Shown here one piece after another: positions 27,048-35,488 of a stretch of 64,000 nucleotides of DNA. Source of the DNA: Streptomyces chumphonensis. GTDB lineage: Bacteria; Actinomycetota; Actinomycetes; Streptomycetales; Streptomycetaceae. The position numbers were made by a program, and so were the translations under genes. Below the pieces are notes generated by a model that saw only the letters and a list, made by a program, of their open reading frames with translations, searched no databases and was not told where the DNA came from. The stretch covers positions 124,001 to 188,000 of the forward strand of contig NZ_JACXYU010000006.1 of the NCBI RefSeq assembly GCF_014779715.1, given 5' to 3'. The stretch's first letter is position 1. The number at the start of each line of letters is the position of its first letter.

Positions 27048-28583
27048 CTACCCGCTGTGAGGCGATTCTCCGCCACCCAGGTGCGCCGGGGCCGCCGCGC
27101 GCTCGGCCGCCCGGGCGATGTTGCGGGCCATCCCGCCGAACACCAGGGCGTGGAAGGGGCTCACCGCCCACCAGTAGAGGTGGCCGACCAGCCCGTGGGG
27201 GTGGAACACGGCGCGCTGCCCGTAGCGCGCGCGCCCGGGCCCGTCCTCCCGCACCTCCAGTTCCAGCCACGCCAGACCGGGCAGCCGCATCTCGGCGCGC
27301 AGCCGCAGCAGCCGTCCGCGCTCCACCTCCTCCACCCGCCAGAAGTCCAGCGAGTCACCCGCCCGGAGCCGCTCCGCGTCCCGCCGCCCCCGCCGCAGTC
27401 CGACGCCCCCCACGAGCCGGTCCAGCCAGCCCCGCAGCGCCCACGCCAGCGGGAAGGAGTACCAGCCGTTCTCGCCGCCGATGCCCTCCACGACCCGCCA
27501 CAGCACCCCGGCGGGGGCGTGCACCGTCCGCTCCCGCCGGTCGGTGTACAGGCTGCCGCCCGCCCACCCCGGATCGGTCGGCAGCGGGTCACTGGGCGCC
27601 CCCGGCACGGCGGCCGACGACCAGCGGGTGTCCACCCGCGCGTCCCGGATCCGCTGCAGCGCCAGCCGCAGCGCCGCGTCCAGACCGAGCAGCTCCTCCG
27701 GGGGCGGCGGAACGTACCGCCGGAGGTCCGACTCCGCGCACACCACCTCGTGCTTCAGCGACTCCGTCAGCGGCTTGGCGATCGAGGCCGGTACCGGTGT
27801 GACCAGCCCGATCCAGTGGCTCGACAGCCGCGGCGTCAGCACCGGCACCGGCACGATGAACCGCCGCGGCAAACCGGCGACGGCCGCGTACCGCTGCATC
27901 ATGTCCCGGTACGTCAGCACGTCCGGCCCACCGATGTCGAACGTCCGGCTGACGTCCTGCGGGAGGGCCGCACAGCCGACGAGGTACCGCAGCACGTCGC
28001 CCACGGCGATCGGCTGTACCCGCGTCCCCACCCAGCTCGGCGTCACCATCACCGGCAGCCGCTCGGTGAGGTACCGCAGCATCTCGAACGACGCCGAACC
28101 GGAGCCGATCACCACCGCCGCGCGCAGCACCGCCGTCGGCACCCCGGAATCCAGCAGGATGCGCCCCACCTCGGCGCGGGAGCGCAGGTGCGGCGACAGC
28201 TCCTCCTCGGGCACGCCGGAGGGCGTCAGGCCGCCGAGATACACCAGGCGCCGCACTCCCGCGTCCCGGCACGCCCGTCCGAAGATTCGCGCGGCCCTGC
28301 CGTCCGTCTCCTCGAACTCCCGGCCGCTCCCCAGGGCGTGCACCAGGTAGTACGCCACGTCCACGTCGGACAGGGCCGCCCGTACGGACTCCTCGTCCGT
28401 CACGTCCCCGCGCACCACGTCGACGTCACCGGCCCACGGGTGGTCGCGCAGCTTCTTCGGGCTGCGCGCCAGGCACCGCACCCGGTACCCGGCGGCCAGC
28501 AGCTCCGGCACGAGCCGACCCCCCACGTAGCCGCTCGCTCCCGTCACCAGTACCCGCCGCGGTTCGTCGTTCACGCGGCCCAT
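27048..28583 (-). CDS. SDR-type NAD(P)-binding protein fused to DUF2867
   Basis: The 511-aa protein has two parts. Residues 1-300 are an atypical short-chain dehydrogenase/NmrA-like fold starting RRVLVTGASGYVGGRLVPEL, with YYLVHALGSG and LVYLGGLTPSG. Residues 340-490 are a DUF2867 (START-like) domain, including GGENGWYSFPLAWALRGWLD and AVFHPHGLVGHLYWWAVSPF. This fusion is widespread in actinobacteria without a fixed function; roles in lipid or quinone binding are guesses. ATG 28583 gives the natural Rossmann start; the upstream extension is antisense to trmA. Confidence 0.87.
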   Translation of the reverse strand: MGRVNDEPRRVLVTGASGYVGGRLVPELLAAGYRVRCLARSPKKLRDHPWAGDVDVVRGDVTDEESVRAALSDVDVAYYLVHALGSGREFEETDGRAARIFGRACRDAGVRRLVYLGGLTPSGVPEEELSPHLRSRAEVGRILLDSGVPTAVLRAAVVIGSGSASFEMLRYLTERLPVMVTPSWVGTRVQPIAVGDVLRYLVGCAALPQDVSRTFDIGGPDVLTYRDMMQRYAAVAGLPRRFIVPVPVLTPRLSSHWIGLVTPVPASIAKPLTESLKHEVVCAESDLRRYVPPPPEELLGLDAALRLALQRIRDARVDTRWSSAAVPGAPSDPLPTDPGWAGGSLYTDRRERTVHAPAGVLWRVVEGIGGENGWYSFPLAWALRGWLDRLVGGVGLRRGRRDAERLRAGDSLDFWRVEEVERGRLLRLRAEMRLPGLAWLELEVREDGPGRARYGQRAVFHPHGLVGHLYWWAVSPFHALVFGGMARNIARAAERAAAPAHLGGGESPHSG

Positions 28584-28685
28584 GCTCGACGGCCGCCGCC
28601 GCGCATGCAACACCGGCCCCGACAGGGCACTAGACTGAACGGCTGCCGTCTCTTTCCACCCCCGCCCCCTGGAGCTCTCACCGCC

Positions 28686-30044
28686 ATGCCCACCGAAGAC
28701 TCCCGGGGGACGAGCCCCGCACCGCTGACCGGCCACGCGTACGAGGTCGAGGTCGGACCGGTCGCGCACGGCGGCCACTGCGTCGCCCGTACCGAGGAGG
28801 GCCGGGTCCTGTTCGTACGGCACGCCCTCCCCGGCGAGCGTGTCGTCGCCCGCGTCACCGAGGGCCACGAGGACTCCCGCTTCCTGCGCGCCGACGCCGT
28901 GGAGATCATCGAGGCGTCCAAGGACCGCGTCCCGGCCCCCTGCCCGTTCTCCGGCCCCGGCCGCTGCGGCGGCTGCGACTGGCAGCACGCCAAGCCGGGT
29001 GCCCAGCGCCGGCTCAAGGCCGACGTCCTCACCGAGCAGCTGGCGCGTCTGGCCGGCCTCACGCCCGAGGACGTCTCCTGGGACGGCACCGTCGAACCCG
29101 TCCCCGGCGACAAGCTGCCCGCCGGGGAGGTCCCCGCCTGGCGCACCCGCGTCCAGTACGCCGTCGACGCCGACGGGCGCGCCGGGTTCCGCCGGCACCG
29201 CTCCCACGAGGTCGAGCCCGTCGACCACTGCCTCATCGCCGCCGAAGGCATCGCCGAACTGGGCATCGAGCGGCGCACCTGGCCGCAGATCGCCTCCATC
29301 GACGCGATCGCCGCCAGCGGCTCCGCCGACCGGCAGGTCATCCTCACCCCCGAACCCGGCGGTCGACTGCCGCTCGTCGAGCTCGACCGGCCCGTCTCCG
29401 TCCTGCGGGCCGAGGAGCCCCGGGGCCGCAGCGGCAGCCGCGCCGTCCACCGGGTGCACGGCCGCCCCTTCGTCCGCGAACGGGCCGACGGCCGCACCTG
29501 GCGCGTCGGCGCGGGCGGCTTCTGGCAGGTCCACACCGCCGCCGCCGACCTCCTGGTGGACGCCGTCATGCGCGGCCTCACCCCCCGCAAGGGCGAGACG
29601 GCGCTCGACCTCTACTGCGGCGTCGGCCTCTTCGCGGGCGCCCTGGCCGACCGCATCGGCCCCGAGGGCGCCGTCCTCGGGATCGAGTCCGGCAAGCGCG
29701 CCGTCGAGGACGCCCGCCACAACCTCGCCGACTTCGACCGCGTCCGTATCGAGCACGGCCGCGTCGACCGCGTCCTGCCCGCCACCGGCATCACCGAGGC
29801 CGACGTCGTCGTCCTCGACCCGCCCCGCTCCGGCGCGGGCCGCGACACGGTGCGGCTCCTCACCGCCCTGAACCCGCGCCGCATGGCCTACGTCGCCTGC
29901 GACCCCGCCGCCCTGGCCCGCGACCTCGGCTACTTCGCCGAATCCGGCTACCGCGTCCGCTTCCTCCGCGCCTTCGACCTCTTCCCGATGACCCACCACC
30001 TCGAATGCGTCGCCATCCTGGAGCCGGCCACGAAGAGCTCCTGA
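28686..30044 (+). CDS. Class I SAM RNA m5U methyltransferase (TrmA/RlmCD family)
   Basis: A 452-aa RNA uracil-5-methyltransferase. An N-terminal TRAM domain (EVEVGPVAHGGHCVAR, LPGERVVARVTEG) is followed by Fe-S cysteines in RCGGCDWQH. The SAM domain has LDLYCGVGLFAGAL, the substrate-interacting VLDPPRSGAG, and the nucleophile Cys in AYVACDPAALARDL. It probably methylates tRNA U54 or 23S rRNA; sequence alone cannot choose. ATG 28686 is close to the divergent SDR gene, which starts 102 bases away on the other strand. Confidence 0.9.
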   Translation: MPTEDSRGTSPAPLTGHAYEVEVGPVAHGGHCVARTEEGRVLFVRHALPGERVVARVTEGHEDSRFLRADAVEIIEASKDRVPAPCPFSGPGRCGGCDWQHAKPGAQRRLKADVLTEQLARLAGLTPEDVSWDGTVEPVPGDKLPAGEVPAWRTRVQYAVDADGRAGFRRHRSHEVEPVDHCLIAAEGIAELGIERRTWPQIASIDAIAASGSADRQVILTPEPGGRLPLVELDRPVSVLRAEEPRGRSGSRAVHRVHGRPFVRERADGRTWRVGAGGFWQVHTAAADLLVDAVMRGLTPRKGETALDLYCGVGLFAGALADRIGPEGAVLGIESGKRAVEDARHNLADFDRVRIEHGRVDRVLPATGITEADVVVLDPPRSGAGRDTVRLLTALNPRRMAYVACDPAALARDLGYFAESGYRVRFLRAFDLFPMTHHLECVAILEPATKSS

Positions 30045-30157
30045 CCTGCGGCCTCGTTGACCCGGGAACCCGCGGTCGACCCGAGCACGGGCGCCACCGA
30101 GTGGCGTGGCGTCATCCGTGAGGGGCGCACCGTGCGCAGGCGCCGACCGCGGCACGC

Positions 30158-30196
30158 GTACATCGCTGCGGTACATGTGCTATTCGTGGTACATGT
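30158..30196. promoter_or_regulatory. GTACAT repeats upstream of the antitoxin gene
   Basis: GTACAT at 30158-30163 and GGTACATGT at 30170-30178 and 30188-30196 form a cluster that reaches into the antitoxin start codon. ACATGT is itself palindromic, and the two full copies are 18 bp apart. This is the arrangement expected for an autoregulatory operator bound by a ribbon-helix-helix antitoxin. Confidence 0.6.
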
Positions 30197-30453
30197 CTAT
30201 GAAGCGAACGAACGTCTACGCTGACCCGGAAGATCTCGCGATCATCAAGGAAGCCGCGAAGCGGCGCGGTGTCAGCGAGGCCGAGATCATCCGCCAGGGC
30301 ATCCATCTCGCGGCCATGGCCAACCGTGTCTGGGACGAGCCCCTCTTCTCCCGCACCTTCCGCGGGCCGGGTCGTACGCCCGACAAGGTCGAGGTGCGTG
30401 ACGCCGTCGCCGACGCCGTGGGCCGCGAGACGGAGTCGGGTACCGCCGCGTGA
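30193..30453 (+). CDS. Ribbon-helix-helix antitoxin (CopG/VapB-like)
   Basis: An 86-aa protein. The N-terminus MSMKRTNVYADPEDLAIIK forms the DNA-binding strand and first helix of a ribbon-helix-helix fold, followed by RRGVSEAEIIRQGIHLAA as the second. The tail (residues 45-86) would wrap around the toxin. The start may be ATG 30193 or 30199. The gene overlaps the PIN toxin by 4 bp and has operator-like repeats immediately upstream, so it probably represses its own operon. It directly follows the RNA methyltransferase gene. Confidence 0.82.
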   Translation: MSMKRTNVYADPEDLAIIKEAAKRRGVSEAEIIRQGIHLAAMANRVWDEPLFSRTFRGPGRTPDKVEVRDAVADAVGRETESGTAA

Positions 30454-30893
30454 TCATCGTCATCGCGGACACCTCCGGGCTCCTTGCGGCGCTCGACTCC
30501 GCCCACCCGGAGCACCACGCGTCGAACGAGGCGATCATGTCGGCCGGGCTCCTGGTGATGTCCCCGCTGCTGCTCGCGGAGATCGACCACGTCGCCACGC
30601 GCGAGCTCGGCCGTGAAGCGGCGCTCAGTGCGGTCGACGACATCCGGCACTGGATGCGGCGGGGCCGTATCGCTCTGCCGGAGATCACGGACGATCATCT
30701 GGGTGTCGCCCAGTCGGTGCGGTCCCGGTATCGCGACCTCGATCTGGATCTCGCGGACGCGGTGAACGTTGCCCTCGCCGCCGAGTACGACACCGATGCC
30801 GTACTCACGCTCGACCGTCGCGACTTTCGAGCGGTGCGCCCACTGGGCCGGTTCAAGGCGTTCCGGGTCCTGCCCGACGACCTTCCGATCTGA
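30450..30893 (+). CDS. PIN-domain toxin (VapC-like ribonuclease)
   Basis: A 147-aa PIN-domain protein with the four acidic metal ligands in place: Asp7 (IADTSGLLAAL), Glu44 (LLAEIDHV), Asp103 (DLADAVNVALA) and Asp121 (LTLDRRDF). It is expected to cleave tRNA or rRNA when freed from its antitoxin. GTG 30450 overlaps the antitoxin stop. All catalytic residues look intact, so the toxin is probably active. Confidence 0.88.
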   Translation: MIIVIADTSGLLAALDSAHPEHHASNEAIMSAGLLVMSPLLLAEIDHVATRELGREAALSAVDDIRHWMRRGRIALPEITDDHLGVAQSVRSRYRDLDLDLADAVNVALAAEYDTDAVLTLDRRDFRAVRPLGRFKAFRVLPDDLPI

Positions 30894-31126
30894 CGCGGCA
30901 GCCGCCCGGCTGTCCCTCGGACGCCCACCCCCTCGCGTACGTCGCCACCTTCCGTCACGCGAGCCCCCCCCGCGGCGGTCGGCTCTGACATGTCTGTGAC
31001 GTGCTCGTGAACGGTGCGTCGGCGGCGGCGACGCCCGGCCGGTCAACCTGTACGGTGGGAAACTGTTGCCGCGAGGCAGTGACAGCGACAGGCAGGAGGT
31101 AGGGGGCCACCGGGACTCCCGAAGCG

Positions 31127-32749
31127 ATGGACTCTCCCCCTTCCCCCTCGCACGACGTCGTCCGGAACCCGGTCAGTGACCTCGACCGGACGCCCTACGC
31201 CGTGCTGAGGCTCGGTCCCGACGGGGCCCCCGTCGGTCTCAACGCCCGGGCCGCGCGTCTGCTCGCGGTGGACGCCGGGCCGGCCACGGTGCCCGGGTGG
31301 CTCGCCGAGGCGCACCGGGGGCTGAGCTCCGCCGACGGTGAGGGCGACGGGTACGCCGGGCCGGTCGGCGACCGTCATCTCGAGGCGCGCCCCATGCCGG
31401 AACGCGACGGAACCGTGGCGTGGTGGCTGCTGGACGTCACCGACCGGGTGCGGGCCGATCGCGAGCTCCAGCTGGAGCGGGAGCGCGCGGCGGTGCTCGC
31501 GCAGGTCTCCACCGCCCTGCTGTCCGCCTTGAACGTGGACCGCTGTCTGGAGTTGATAGCACGCACCGCGGCGGATCATCTGGCCGAGGCCGTCGTGGTC
31601 ATCGCCTCCGCCAAGGGCCGCCGGTACACCCTCGCCCTGGCCGGACGGGGCGGCCCGGTCACGCTCGACGAGCAGACGCTCGACCCCGCGCAGCTGCCCG
31701 GCCTGGCGGAGGCCCTCGCGGGCTTCCCGCCCCCCACCCCGCGCTGGATCGTCCCGGGCGACCTGCCGGACTGGGCCCTGGCGGCCGGTCCGCACGCCCC
31801 GGTGCGGTCCGTCAGTGTCATGCCGCTGCCCGGGCACGGCGAGTCGTCCGGGGCGTTGGTCCTGCTGCGGACCGCCGCCCGGACGGCGTTCGGGCCGGCC
31901 GAGGAGGTCTTCGTCCGCTCCTTCGCCGTGCGGGCGGGGGCGGCGCTGTCCTCCGCGCGCACCTTCGCCGAGCAGGCGGAGATCTCCACCGTGCTCACAC
32001 GGGATCTGCTGCCACCGGTCCTCGGCCCCCTCGACGGCGTCGAGTACGCCGGTGCCTACCGGTCGGCGCAGGACGCCGACCAGGTCGGCGGTGACTTCTA
32101 CGACGTCCATCCGGGAGCCGGTGACGGGGACGAGACGTTCGTGGTCCTGGGCGACGTGGCCGGCAAGGGCCTGGAGGCCGCCGTCCTCACCGGGCGCATC
32201 CGCAGCACGCTGCTGGCGCTGCTGCCCTTCACCGGGGACCACGGACGGGTTCTGGACCTGCTCAACCAGTCGGTGCTCCTCTCCCGCCACCACCGCTTCG
32301 CCACCCTCGTCCTCGCCTCCGTGCGCCGCGGCCCGGACGGTGTGACCCTGCGCATGACCAGTGCCGGGCATCCGCCGCCGCTGGTCGTCAGGGTGGACGG
32401 CTCGGTCGAGGAGGTGCCGACCCACGGCACGGCGGTCGGCGTCGTCGACGAGATCTCCTCCCGAACGGCCGGGGTGGTGCTGGCACCCGGCGAAACCTGC
32501 CTGCTGTACACGGACGGCGTCACCGAGGCGCGCGGCGGTCCCTTCGGGGACGAGTTCTTCGGCGAGGCACGCCTGGCCAAGGTCCTCGCCGAGTGTGGAG
32601 GCATGACGCCCCACGCCGTGGTGGAACGTGTCCAGGTGGTCGTGGGGGAGTGGGTCGGTGGGGGGCGGCACGACGACATCGCCACCGTCGCCGTCGGAGC
32701 GCCCCGGGTCCACGGAGCACCGGCCGCACCGTCCGGGGACGGGCCGTGA
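31127..32749 (+). CDS. PAS-GAF-SpoIIE PP2C-type serine phosphatase
   Basis: A 540-aa regulatory phosphatase. A PAS-like domain (about residues 20-110, ending AWWLLDVTDRVRADRELQLE) is followed by a GAF domain (about 120-290) and a SpoIIE/PP2C domain. The latter has the metal-binding Asp motifs DADQVGGDFYDV, VLGDVAGKGLEAA, LLYTDGVTEARGG and GRHDDIATVAVG. Such enzymes dephosphorylate anti-sigma-factor antagonists and so switch alternative sigma factors on. The start ATG 31127 has no close strong ribosome site; an AGGAGG lies about 28 bases upstream. Its stop overlaps the start of a B12-binding-protein gene (GTGA), implying a functional pair. Confidence 0.9.
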   Translation: MDSPPSPSHDVVRNPVSDLDRTPYAVLRLGPDGAPVGLNARAARLLAVDAGPATVPGWLAEAHRGLSSADGEGDGYAGPVGDRHLEARPMPERDGTVAWWLLDVTDRVRADRELQLERERAAVLAQVSTALLSALNVDRCLELIARTAADHLAEAVVVIASAKGRRYTLALAGRGGPVTLDEQTLDPAQLPGLAEALAGFPPPTPRWIVPGDLPDWALAAGPHAPVRSVSVMPLPGHGESSGALVLLRTAARTAFGPAEEVFVRSFAVRAGAALSSARTFAEQAEISTVLTRDLLPPVLGPLDGVEYAGAYRSAQDADQVGGDFYDVHPGAGDGDETFVVLGDVAGKGLEAAVLTGRIRSTLLALLPFTGDHGRVLDLLNQSVLLSRHHRFATLVLASVRRGPDGVTLRMTSAGHPPPLVVRVDGSVEEVPTHGTAVGVVDEISSRTAGVVLAPGETCLLYTDGVTEARGGPFGDEFFGEARLAKVLAECGGMTPHAVVERVQVVVGEWVGGGRHDDIATVAVGAPRVHGAPAAPSGDGP

Positions 32750-33801
32750 GCCGGCCGGCGCTCGACACGCTGCGGGACGATCTGTGGCGGGCGGTGGCCG
32801 ACGGCGACGAGGCCGCGGCACTGGAGCTGGTCCGGGAAGCCCGGGGGTCGGTCGCCGACGCCGAGACGCTGCTGGTGGCCGTCGTGGCCGACCTGCAGGG
32901 GCGGATCGGCGCGGCCTGGGCCGAGGACCGGCTGTCCGTGGCGCAGGAGCACGCCGCGACGGCGATCAACGACCGGGTCGTCACCCTGCTCAGCACGCCC
33001 GAGACGGGCGGGGCGGCGCCACCGCGACGCGGTCGGGTGGTGGTGGCCTGTGTGGAGGGGGAGTGGCACGCCCTGCCGGCCCGCCTGGTCGCGGGCGTGC
33101 TGCGGCTGCGCGGCTGGCACGTCGACTTCCTCGGCGCCCAGACGACGACCCGGCACCTCGTCAACCACCTGCATCGGACCACCGCCGACACGGTGCTGCT
33201 CTCCTCCTCGCTCCCCACGCGGTTGCCGGCGGCGCACGCCGCGATCAGTGCCTGCCACGCCGTCGGAACCTCCGTGCTGGCCGGTGGCGCAGCCTTCGGC
33301 CCGGACGGCCGCTACGCCGGGCGGCTCGGTGCGGACGCCTGGGCGCCCGGTGCCCGCGAAGCCGCCGACGTCCTGGCGACCGGCGTGGAGACCTCCGCGT
33401 CCGGCGCGACCCGGCATCCCGTGGACGACCTGCCGCACCTGGCCGACCAGGAGTACACCCTCGTCGTCCGGGCGCGCCCCCGGCTGATCAAACAGACGCT
33501 CGCCGACCTGTCCGACCGGCATCCGGCCGTACGTCGCGATGACGACGAGCAGCGTGAACGCACCGCCGAGACCCTGGCCCACATCGTGGACTTCCTCGCC
33601 GCGGCCCTCTACGTGGACGACTCCGACGTCTTCACCGGCTTCCTCACCTGGTCGGCCGACATCCTGACCGCCCGGCGCGTCCCCGCGCTCTCCCTCCTGC
33701 CGGCCCTGGACTCGCTCGGGGAGCAGCTGCACGACTTCCCGCGCGCACGACGGCTGCTGGGCGACGGAGCCGCCGGGCTCACCCACCACACCCGCGCGTG
33801 A
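32746..33801 (+). CDS. Cobalamin-binding protein of the CarH/LitR photoreceptor type (no DNA-binding domain)
   Basis: A 351-aa protein. Residues 1-75 match the helical B12-binding-2 cap, with Trp58 followed nine residues later by Glu68-His69 (the W-x9-EH motif that contacts 5'-deoxyadenosylcobalamin in CarH). Residues 95-215 are the Rossmann B12 domain, with VEGEWHALPA placing His108 at the lower axial-ligand position, then LRLRGWHVDFLG. A helical C-terminal third (ALYVDDSDVFTGFLTW) has no family I recognise. Unlike CarH, it has no MerR-type DNA-binding domain, so it would act on a protein partner, most likely the coupled SpoIIE phosphatase. Confidence 0.85.
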   Translation: MSRPALDTLRDDLWRAVADGDEAAALELVREARGSVADAETLLVAVVADLQGRIGAAWAEDRLSVAQEHAATAINDRVVTLLSTPETGGAAPPRRGRVVVACVEGEWHALPARLVAGVLRLRGWHVDFLGAQTTTRHLVNHLHRTTADTVLLSSSLPTRLPAAHAAISACHAVGTSVLAGGAAFGPDGRYAGRLGADAWAPGAREAADVLATGVETSASGATRHPVDDLPHLADQEYTLVVRARPRLIKQTLADLSDRHPAVRRDDDEQRERTAETLAHIVDFLAAALYVDDSDVFTGFLTWSADILTARRVPALSLLPALDSLGEQLHDFPRARRLLGDGAAGLTHHTRA

Positions 33802-33931
33802 CGGCTTCGGGAGCCGGCCCGGGTGCGCCCCGGACGCCGGGGGAGGCGGCGAGAGATCGTTTCTGCGGCCCGACGCGGCCGCACCCCGCCGACTCGGCCC
33901 GTGACGCCGTCGTCCCGCGAGAGCGCCCGGG

Positions 33932-35488
33932 TCAGCCCGACCCGTCCGCCAGCCAGTCGTTGGTCAGTGCCTGAGCGAGGTCTTCGAGCTGTCGGTGGGT
34001 CAGCGGCCGGAGATGGGACAGGTGGTTGCGTGCGTCGCTGAGCGTGCTCAGGCGGTGTCGCTGATCGGTCGTGAGGTCGAGGAGCCGGGAAGCCCGCTGG
34101 AGGTCGGCCACTTCCAGCTCGACCAGCGGCGCGGCGGGGAGTCGCCTGGTGATCTGGTACTGGGAGCGGGCCTGTTCGCGGAAGTGGTCCAGGCTGACCT
34201 CCTTGCGCAGGAGGCCCGGGACCAGGTCGATGAAAGCCGCGCGGCCCTCGTCTATGAGCGGCAGCAGGACGCGGTTCTGCGCGTGGCAGACGAGGGTGCG
34301 CAGTTCCGTGGAGCCGGGGTCGAGGAGGTGGTGACCGAGAACGGGGCGGACGTGCCCGTCCCAACTGTCGACGGCACCGCTCGACCAGGCGTCGCGCAGT
34401 TCCGCCGAGGGGGCGGAGGCGTGGGCCGTGGACATGCGGCGCAGCCGGGCCCGCTCCACGGCCGACGACGCGCGGGGCAGGACACCGGCCAGGGCGCTGC
34501 GCAGGGAGTCCAGGTCGCCGCCCGACCACGCTTCCCGGAGCGCGAGCGCGCTGTCCAGGTCGGGCCCGCAGACCTCGGCCACCACCGCGTCGGTGACCCG
34601 GTGGAACAGCGCCTCGGCGGCTCCGGCGTGCGGACGGGGCCGCCAGGCGAGCAGGACCTCGCTGTCCAGGCGGGTCCATACCCGCCACCACCAGTGGAGG
34701 GTGACGTGGTCGTGGCGTGGACCGATGCCGAAGGCGGTGTGGGGCAGGTCGCCCGAGCGGGCGGCGACGAGGAAGCGGGGGCGGTCTTCCGCGCCGATGC
34801 CCTCGTCGCGGAAGACCGCGTGCGCGGTGCGGAGCAGGCGTGCCAACTCCTCGGGTGAGTTCTCGACCCAGCCGCGCACCACGATCAGCGGCGGGGTGCC
34901 CGACGGCGTACCGTCCCGCGTGCCGTCATCGGAACGGGGATGCCGGCGATGGTCCGTTCGTCGGACGAGCTCGCTCAACGGGTCTCCCTCGACGCCGAGT
35001 TCCCTGGCCAGCCGTTCACTGAGCGACGTCGGGGCGGACGTGGGAGGCCCTGGGCTCGCGCCGAGACGTGGGAAGGACGGCGGCGGGGCGGCCGAGACGC
35101 CGGCCAGTGAGCCCAGCAGTGCTCCATAGGCGTCGTCGGCGTCGAAGGAGTTGTCGTCGGGCCAGAGCCCGGGGCCGTCGTCGCCCCCCGGTGACCGGTC
35201 CTCCGGCTCCGGTGCGGCGAAGCCGCGGTGTCCCACTGCGGCTTCGCCCGCACGGTCGTCGGTGGGTACGGTGACGGCGCCGGGGACCGGTATGGGCTCC
35301 ACGAACCGGACGTACAGCTCCCGCAGAAACAGCTCGGCACGGCCGGAGCCGACCATCGTGTCCGGGAAGTACCAGACGCAGCTGCGGCCTGACCGCAGGT
35401 CCCGCTCCAGTCGGTCCAGATGCCGGCGGGGGCCGGGCAGGCGCACCAGGTCGCGCTCGGAGGCCGGCCGGGCCGGGGCGGCGGTCAA
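33932..35488 (-). CDS. Hypothetical protein with C-terminal HEPN-type R-N-x3-H motif
   Basis: A 518-aa protein of no family I can name. The N-terminal region has SCVWYFPDTMVGSGRAELFL, then a disordered acidic stretch of about 100 residues, a mixed domain with PPLIVVRGWVENSPEELARL and HVTLHWWWRVWTRLDSEVLL, and an all-helical C-terminus. The latter contains LSDARNHLSHLRPLT, in which Arg487-Asn-His-Leu-Ser-His492 fits the catalytic RNxxxH of HEPN ribonucleases. It starts at TTG 35488, overlapping the stop of the giant NTPase gene by 4 bp (TTGA), so translation is coupled. I infer a toxic RNase effector controlled by the NTPase. Confidence 0.65.
   Translation of the reverse strand: MTAAPARPASERDLVRLPGPRRHLDRLERDLRSGRSCVWYFPDTMVGSGRAELFLRELYVRFVEPIPVPGAVTVPTDDRAGEAAVGHRGFAAPEPEDRSPGGDDGPGLWPDDNSFDADDAYGALLGSLAGVSAAPPPSFPRLGASPGPPTSAPTSLSERLARELGVEGDPLSELVRRTDHRRHPRSDDGTRDGTPSGTPPLIVVRGWVENSPEELARLLRTAHAVFRDEGIGAEDRPRFLVAARSGDLPHTAFGIGPRHDHVTLHWWWRVWTRLDSEVLLAWRPRPHAGAAEALFHRVTDAVVAEVCGPDLDSALALREAWSGGDLDSLRSALAGVLPRASSAVERARLRRMSTAHASAPSAELRDAWSSGAVDSWDGHVRPVLGHHLLDPGSTELRTLVCHAQNRVLLPLIDEGRAAFIDLVPGLLRKEVSLDHFREQARSQYQITRRLPAAPLVELEVADLQRASRLLDLTTDQRHRLSTLSDARNHLSHLRPLTHRQLEDLAQALTNDWLADGSG

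Noticed and set aside
30964..30973. Run of eight C residues after the toxin gene
   Set aside because: Homopolymer of this size is unremarkable here and interrupts no gene.
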